In this document: positions 58,099-64,000 of the stretch, one piece after another
Layout of the letters: each line of letters begins with the position of its first letter
Numbering within the stretch: the first letter of the stretch is position 1
NCBI GenBank assembly: GCA_936450465.1
Contig: OW388300.1
Location: 40,332,358 to 40,396,357 of the forward strand
Direction: 5' to 3'
Length of the DNA stretch: 64,000 nucleotides
From: Gibbula magus
Lineage: Eukaryota; Mollusca; Gastropoda; Trochida; Trochidae
Notes under the pieces: model-generated
Databases searched by the model: none
Seen by the model: only the letters and a program-made list of their open reading frames with translations
What the model was told of the DNA's origin: nothing
Translations under genes and position numbers: made by a program

Positions 58099-58292
58099 GA
58101 TAAGGGATGTATTCCTCTACATGCCCACAACAAATTCAGGAAATATGCAGTGACCAACAGACGTTGATTCATGGAACACAGCACTGCCAGGGAAGGTGTT
58201 CTGTAGCTTACAGACTGGAATCATTAGGGACACAGTATATCTCCCTGCAGTTCCTGATGGATGGATACACTTCATCAGGCAATGTCGAATAA
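58099..58292 (+). other. Cysteine-containing exon-like block (arm B copy)
   Basis: The frame reads SSTCPQQIQEICSDQQTLIH, GTQHCQGRCSVAYRLESL, GTQYISLQFLMDGYTSSG, NVE-stop. A TAA lies in frame just upstream, so if coding it must begin at an acceptor ('...cagcaagataag|GG') or at the ATG 58107. A tandem copy at 58489-58635 has an early stop and several substitutions. Three related copies with one intact frame suggest exon duplication followed by decay; family unknown. Confidence 0.35.
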
Positions 58293-58488
58293 CTCTCTGA
58301 GGTCAATGTTCGGCCTCTTCTTGTACTGTTTTTTTTCTCAGTAGGAATAATGTGTGCAGTACTGAATGCAAATCCATTGGTTTCTTGTTCTACATCGGCC
58401 GTGTGGGTTTAAGTTGATGGCAATGAAAATGGTAATTTTATTACACCGAAGAGCGAAAGAAACTATACTTACTCACGAAGACCCCATA

Positions 58489-58635
58489 GATAAGGGATGT
58501 ATTCCTCTACATTCCCATAACAAATTCAGGAAATATGCAGTGACCATCAGACTTTGATTCATGGAACACAGCACTGCCATGGACGCTGTTATGTAGCTTA
58601 CAGTCTGGAATCGTTAGGGACACAGTAGAGCACCA
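58489..58635 (+). repeat. Tandem copy of the 58.1-kb exon-like block
   Basis: 'gataagggatgtattcctct' to 'ttagggacacagta' repeats 58099-58240 about 390 bases downstream. The cysteine frame is broken by TAA after 'acattccca', so this copy is a relic. Confidence 0.8.
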
Positions 58636-59070
58636 TACTACACCCTCACATATATTATCTTTTAGTCTTTTATAAAAATTTAGCTTTGTGATTTGATGAT
58701 AAACTTACTACAATCCCAATTCCATCATCTTAATTCAATCTGAACAAACACGTTATTTTCATATGTGTGGATGCATAACAATCATGTAAAATAACAAATG
58801 TCATACATGAAACTATTTACTTCAATTTATCAATTTCCCTGCAGACAAAAGTTTTGACATTTTCTCATGGGACTAATGCCTTAACAATTCTGACTCCTAA
58901 ACCTGCACTCATAGCTCAAACCATGAAGCGACTGCGCATCCTCTAGAAGACCGGTGTTCCCAATCTCATTAATATTAGATCTTAATTATGTCCCACTGCG
59001 TTACACATGATTACGTATTGATATTTATTACTCACCCGTTGAAGATATCGCGTTTTAATAAATCTACCAT
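58636..59070. other. No gene seen
   Basis: AT-rich, no bounded repeat; short frames only. Confidence 0.5.
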
Positions 59071-59093
59071 GTTATTACACTTAGTGTAATAAC
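59071..59093. repeat. Perfect 11-base-arm palindrome
   Basis: GTTATTACACT-T-AGTGTAATAAC. It lies upstream of the fold-back at 59236 and may be the end of a small inverted-repeat element. Confidence 0.7.
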
Positions 59094-59235
59094 ATCACAT
59101 GCTTTCGATCGACGTGACGTCATAATGGCAAAAATATGACGCCACAATGTCAGCGCCGAATTCGCAATGGAATGTGTCCCATTTATCGACGAGTTTGTGG
59201 AAATAAGTGGCATTTAAATCAGTGAGTAATAAATA

Positions 59236-59377
59236 AAATACTAAACTCTTTTCCGTTTAATAACATATTTATGAAACTCGTGAGATGGTACTTGTATTTA
59301 ACTCGCTTCGCTCGTTAAATACAAACCACTCACTCGTTTCATAAATATGTTATTAAACAGAACATCGTTTAGTATTC
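59236..59377. repeat. Fold-back element with 'tcgcttcgctc' loop
   Basis: 'aatactaaac' / 'gtttagtatt' at the ends, 'acatatttatgaaac' / 'gtttcataaatatgtt' further in, and 'gtatttaac' / 'gttaaatac' around the loop. Hairpins with this loop are common as MITE-like insertions in marine invertebrate genomes. Confidence 0.75.
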
Positions 59378-59438
59378 TCTATGTAACGTTGCTTGAGGTT
59401 GCATAATCAACAGCTCCCTGTTTATCATATTATCTTTA

Positions 59439-59660
59439 TTACAGAAAGGTTTCTTTTAAAGCGAATTGAATGTCAGTTATGTCGTTTTGAATAAGGTACT
59501 TGAATCCAACATTATCATATACAAGGGGGTTTCCTTCTGCCTTGTAATCGACTAAGGTTCCGAACCTCTCAGTGTAGTAAGATGGATATATACCTGTCAA
59601 CGTGCCATCAAAGAGAGCTGCTTTCATTGTCATATCATTATATAATATGTAGACATACAA
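59439..59660 (-). other. 73-codon open frame, unrecognised
   Basis: Reads MKAALFDGTLTGIYPSYYTE, RFGTLVDYKAEGNPLVYDNV, GFKYLIQNDITDIQFALKET, FL-stop. The composition is balanced and more protein-like than most frames here. It could be the last exon of a gene or a retrotransposon fragment, since it abuts LINE sequence. Acceptor candidates upstream are poor and no domain is recognised. Confidence 0.25.
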
Positions 59661-59732
59661 TTACCAACGCATTTCAACGGTATCAATCTTTCTCCTTCAA
59701 TATTTCAATATTTGCCTTTATATTAATCTTTT

Positions 59733-60020
59733 ATATTGATAAATTACATTTTTATATATATATCAGTAGTGATTAAAATTCAGAAATTGTCCATCTCGAT
59801 TTTCAATTTCGATTTTCGATTTTTGATTTTTAATTTTTAATTTTTGATGTTTGATTTTTGATTTTTGATTTTTGATTTTTGATTTTTGATTTTTGATTTT
59901 TTGATTTTTGATTTTTGATTTTTGATTCGCAATTTCAAGAAATATTTGAACTCTTAACATATTCCAGTCTTCTGTATTATTTCATTCACATTACATTTCA
60001 CTTTTAGCAAAATAAATATC
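59733..60020 (+). mobile_element. LINE 3' UTR fragment (first of three)
   Basis: From 'atattgataaattac' through a run of (GATTTTT)n-like units (59805-59930) to '...cttttagcaaaataaa'. Matches the 3' UTRs at 60606-60890 and 61475-61745. The coding part is missing. The minus frame at 59763 (KIKNQKSKIKNQ repeats) is simply the repeat run. Confidence 0.8.
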
Positions 60021-60890
60021 TAACTCTCCATAAAACAGAAGAACCTTTTATGCCGAAAAACTTACGTATTCTCTATAAGGAACGTAAAGGCTGTAAAATA
60101 TTCTATTCAGTTTTGCTAAGCAAACATAATTTACACGGAAAACTCAAAAGTCAGCTAAAATGGGAAAAAGATCTAAACATGGAAATATCAGAACAATTCT
60201 GGGAAATTTATAACTTCATACCTTTCAGAACAACTGGCAATACACATCTCAGATGGCTACAATATAAAATCATTCACAGATGCATTACAACAAAAAAGGA
60301 TCTAGTTAACTATAAGCTAGAGAATCTTCTTCCTGTACATTTTGTAATGTTAAAACTGAAACAATTGTTCATTTATTCTGTGAATGTACACATGTGAAAA
60401 CGTTGTGGCAACAACTTATAGACTGGATTGACCATAATACAGGCACAAGACTTATTCTTGATGAGAACCACATTATTTTTGGATATAAAGAAAAAAGAAA
60501 CGACGTTCTCAATCTGATTATTATTGCAACAAAAGCCTTTATATACAGAAATAAATGTACCAAGTCACTTCCAAATTTTTTGGGATTGATTAATCATTTA
60601 TATTGATAAATTACATTTTTATATATAAATCAGTAGTGATTAAAATTCAGTAATTGTCCATCTCGATTTTCAATTTCGAATTTTGATTTTTAATTTTTAA
60701 TTTTTAATTTTCAATTTTCAATTTTCAATTTTCGATTTTTGATGTTTGATTTTTGATTTTTGATTTTTTGATTTTTGATTTTTGATTTTTGATTCGCAAT
60801 TTCAAGAAATATTTGAACTCTTAACATATTCCAGTCTTCTGTATTATTTCATTCACATTACATTTCACTTTTAGCAAAATAAATATCTAA
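60021..60890 (+). mobile_element. LINE 3' end, copy 2, frameshifted
   Basis: A 5'-truncated non-LTR retrotransposon: the carboxyl end of the reverse-transcriptase ORF (from 60050, PKNLRILYKERKGCKIFYSV) plus the full 3' UTR. Relative to copy 3 a single T is missing near 60320 (AAGCTAGAG against AAGCTTAGAG). The frame therefore shifts before the zinc-knuckle region and continues in another frame to 60605. Confidence 0.85.
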
Positions 60891-61745
60891 CTCTCCATAA
60901 AACAGAAGAACCTTTTATGCCGAAAAACTTACATATTCTCTATAAGGAACGTAAAGGCTGTAAAATATTCTATTCAGTTTTGCTAAGCAAACATAATTTA
61001 CACGGAAAACTCAAAAGTCAGCTAAAATGGGAAAAAGATCTAAACATGGAAATATCAGAACAATTCTGGGAAATTTATAACTTCATACCTTTCAGAACAA
61101 CTGGCAATACACATCTCAGATGGCTACAATATAAAATCATTCACAGATGCATTACAACAAACAAGGATCTAGTTAACTATAAGCTTAGAGAATCTTCTTC
61201 CTGTACATTTTGTAATGTTAAAACTGAAACAATTGTTCATTTATTCTGTGAATGTACACATGTGAAAACGTTGTGGCAACAACTTATAGACTGGATTGAC
61301 CATAATACAGGCACAAGACTTATTCTTGATGAGAACCACATTATTTTTGGATATAAAGAAAAAAGAAACGACGTTCTCAATCTGATTATTATTGCAACAA
61401 AAGCCTTTATATACAGAAATAAATGTACCAAGTCACTTCCAATTTTTTTGGGATTGATTAATCATTTATATTGATAAATTACATTTTTATATATAAATCA
61501 GTAGTGATTAAAATTCAGTAATTGTCCATCTCGATTTTCAATTTCGAATTTTGATTTTTAATTTTTAATTTTTAATTTTCAATTTTCAATTTTCGATTTT
61601 TGATGTTTGATTTTTGATTTTTTATTTTTTTATTTTTGATTTTTGATTTTTGATTCGCAATTTCAATAAATATTTGAACTCTTAACATATTCCAGTCTTC
61701 TGTATTATTTCATTCACATTACATTTCACTTTTAGCAAAATAAAC
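60888..61745 (+). mobile_element. LINE 3' end, copy 3
   Basis: Nearly identical to copy 2, offset by 867 bases in the coding part, and in the same orientation. Ends '...cttttagcaaaataaa' followed by unrelated sequence. The AATAAA is the likely polyadenylation signal of the LINE transcript. Confidence 0.85.
60917..61474 (+). pseudogene. Non-LTR retrotransposon ORF2 carboxyl end (copy 3)
   Basis: 185 codons are open to the natural stop, starting inside the ORF because the element is 5'-truncated, so the first Met is not a true start. Residues 96-113 carry CTFCNVKTETIVHLFCEC, the cysteine/histidine cluster that follows reverse transcriptase in L1/Tx1-like elements; KTLWQQLIDW after it is also typical. 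The reverse transcriptase and endonuclease parts are absent, so it cannot move by itself. The whole of copy 3 is 60888-61745. Confidence 0.85.
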
Positions 61746-63069
61746 TGTTATCTGTAAATCAGATTGGCGTAAAAGAGGCCTTCTAAAATAAAAACCCGAA
61801 ATGCTTGCGGAGGTGTATCTCTTACATTTTGAAAAAAGAAGTCTTCTTAGAAGTTAAAATGATCAATATAAAACATGGAATGTTACAATAAAACGAAATG
61901 GAATATTGACTAGTACTTCAGTAATCCTATTCAAGACTATCCAAATCGAAATAACGCTTTGGACCATTTTCGAAACTGATTATTTCTGTGAACTTAATTA
62001 AGTGACATCATTGCTAACGCCAGGATCTAGATATAAATACTGAAAGGGGTTTCACTGTACAGGATAGTTCATTGTGTTGGGTGAACTTGATAGAATGAGT
62101 ACATTGGTGAGATATCAAAGTTACTTCATCTCAATATTCCTTGAGCAATTCCACATCTCAATTTTTATCATTATCAAGGTTTAGTTGGACTTTTTTTAAT
62201 CAAGTTTTAATTTCAGAAACCCTTTTATATCAGGACTTCTTAAGAGTAGCAGATTGAAATAAATAACGTAAAAAAAAATCTCTTTTTTTACAGATGTGAC
62301 AAAGAGAATGCATTCACTCACTCATTCACATTTAACTTTTTGTATGCATATAATAAACCTTAAGGAAGATCATGAACTTCATTCAACTGTTCGATCCAAT
62401 CGAAGAATATCTTTAAACAATTTTCTGTGTTGGATATTGCTTCAGGTTTCAAGGTACATGGTTCATCATTGCAAAATAATTTTCTTTGATTTATTTTTTT
62501 ATAAATATTTTGGGTCACAAAATTAATTTAATTGTAAAACACGAATTCTCACGAAATCACACTGCAGATACTAGTAGGAGAAATACTATTTTACGAAATT
62601 CCTAACAAAAAACTTTGATAAAAACAAGCTAAGATGCCATGTATATTATTCAACACGCACGTCAGTGCATTTATCAAGACAAGTTTGATGTATCTAACTC
62701 AACAGTGACTCGGAAGTTGGTTATAAGCTTACAGTGAGACATACTGAGGAACATCAGAGATCGCTGCATGTAGCATCATGATTGATGTACTACCTGTCTG
62801 GGATATACTCAATCCTGAGAAATCGATCTAAGCTCCATGTGGAAATGTCCGTTCTTGTGCTACTTCTCAAGTTTGCTATAAATCAGGACCCCTTTTCACA
62901 CAAAAATCGTAAATCTACGTCTAAGAATAGAATGCAGATATATGTTATAGGAAAGCCGAATGCTAATATTACAACTGTTGAATCAGAAAAATATTTTCTT
63001 GTAAATAACATATTTTTATCTTTTTAAATATACATTTGAACCTTAATGAGAGATAATATATTAGCATTT
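61746..63069. other. Mostly non-coding; echo of 52.8-kb segment
   Basis: 62045-62190 resembles 52790-52930 ('ggggtttcattgtg'; 'cttcatctt(g/a)'; 'ttccttgagcaa'). Frames at 62296 (+) and 62782 (+) have no splice support or copy. No gene called. Confidence 0.4.
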
Positions 63070-63870
63070 TTTATTAACACACTTATGTTAGTGTTCTCAG
63101 TCAAGGGTTAATATTTGGATACGTTTTGTTGATCATTCTTTTAAGAAATGTCTCTCCGTTTCATAAGGACACATTTGACTGAAATCTCTTTTAACATTAA
63201 ATAATGTTTAAACCTAAAAAAAAAAACATTGTATCCAGTTCCAAATAAATAGCTTAGATTGTTATTTTGATGACTGCAAACTTGAATTGAATCTTGTTTC
63301 TACAAAGTATCTACTCTTGGATAGCAGAAACAGTTCCTTTCTTGCTATTGAAGTTCTTACTAACAAGTCAAATATGTAATACGTCCAATCATTTGATTGG
63401 TTACCATTTTCCTTACGGATAAACTTTCAACAGAACTAATGAATAAGAACAATTTATGAAAAAAACTTCTTATTCTGAGAACGTTTTGATACAGATTATT
63501 GTATCGTTTTCAAATATTGAGAATCAATGAAGACACTTTTCACACCAGTCTGGGTTGAACCATGGGATTAAATGCAATGTATTTGTGGCGTGGAGCACAT
63601 TCTGCAAGTTAATTCCATTTACAGTAACTTTGTTTACCTGAACACCGATATGTCGTCTTCACTTGGGTAGGTCTCATTGTGTGACATCGACCAGTATCGA
63701 ACAGAGGCGTTGATTCAATCTCACAAATATCTCCACAGCTGAATGATACTTCAAAACCTCCTCGTGTTCTATTTCAGGATGTTCCAACCTTCCTGAACTA
63801 AACAGTGGGCCCTGTTCGGAAAATATTTTTTGTAACCATTTCAAGTTGATTGAAGGAAAGAAAATTGATA
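63070..63870 (-). repeat. Direct segmental duplication, copy 2
   Basis: Counterpart of 55320-56060; ends near 'ttgattgaaggaaagaaaat'. Identity is lower in the outer part and highest across the exon candidate. Confidence 0.8.
63638..63768 (-). other. Candidate cysteine-containing exon (copy 2)
   Basis: Same 131-base length, donor (CAG|GTAAAC) and acceptor as 55825-55955. The frame reads TRGGFEVSFSCGDICEIE, STPLFDTGRCHTMRPTQV, KTTYRCS. The substitutions between copies (Ser to Thr, His to Gln, Ser to Tyr, Gln to Arg) all change the residue and cluster at the 3' end, while the first 33 codons are identical. Confidence 0.3.
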
Positions 63871-64000
63871 AAGTTACGTATCATTTACATTTACAATCTT
63901 CCCTAATCAGGTGTTCTGTTAACCGATATTTGAGGAAATACACTGTATTAGATATGTTTTAAAATACATGATAAATCAGTATCAAGCAATGGTTGATTAA

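Larger units (their letters stand above)
56820..58330 (-). repeat. Second inverted duplication, arm B
   Basis: Mirror copy of 53100-54960. A frame at 57476-57658 (+) contains HLLLDEWSICNQLRELDRLD then IDDHGIYPMLFDM. The opposing arm keeps a related frame (HSLLNEWSKRIQLTELNRPD) that ends sooner. This may be another relic exon. Confidence 0.7.

Noticed and set aside
59763..59960. Lys/Gln-rich repetitive frame (KIKNQKS units)
   Set aside because: Translation of the (GATTTTT)n-like run in a LINE 3' UTR.
60369..61431. Identical 64-codon minus-strand frames in the two LINE copies
   Set aside because: Antisense to the reverse-transcriptase carboxyl end; identical only because the LINE copies are.

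Overview
The window is AT-rich animal nuclear DNA (by eye roughly two thirds A+T), most likely from a mollusc. The grounds are intron-bearing genes with GT/AG junctions, tRNA-headed SINEs that end in an 'aacgccgc...actcactcac' type tail, a decayed Tc1/mariner transposase, non-LTR retrotransposon ends, many small inverted-repeat elements, and elements with internal satellite arrays like the bivalve 'pearl' type. Nothing looks bacterial, organellar or viral.

The one gene recognised with confidence is ALG10 (minus strand, 48391 to 38135). Three coding exons join in phase 0 to give about 484 residues and span 10.3 kb. ALG10 is the ER alpha-1,2-glucosyltransferase that adds the last glucose to the lipid-linked N-glycan precursor. 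Its introns and 3' flank are packed with transposable elements, at least four of which share one architecture: short terminal inverted repeats around internal direct repeats.

Layout. 0.9-17.3 kb is a large, diverged inverted duplication (left arm about 0.93-9.1 kb, right arm about 10.48-17.26 kb) holding exon-like blocks present in both arms. 17.3-22.2 kb has no convincing gene. 22.24-27.3 and 27.97-32.49 kb are a tandem duplication of about 5 kb. On the minus strand each copy carries the same set of small exons, with matching phases and almost all splice sites kept. I read this as two paralogues of an unrecognised gene, and it is the best candidate here for something undescribed. 33.6-34.7 kb is a dead Tc1-like transposon. 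36.1-49.2 kb is ALG10 with its repeats. 49.8-52.4 kb holds three SINE copies and one orphan exon candidate. 52.7-63.9 kb is a mosaic of inverted and direct segmental duplications with short cysteine-containing exon-like blocks, plus three head-to-tail copies of a LINE 3' end at 59.7-61.7 kb.

Exon models other than ALG10 were built by hand from splice signals, phase and conservation between duplicate copies. They are inference until tested against transcripts.
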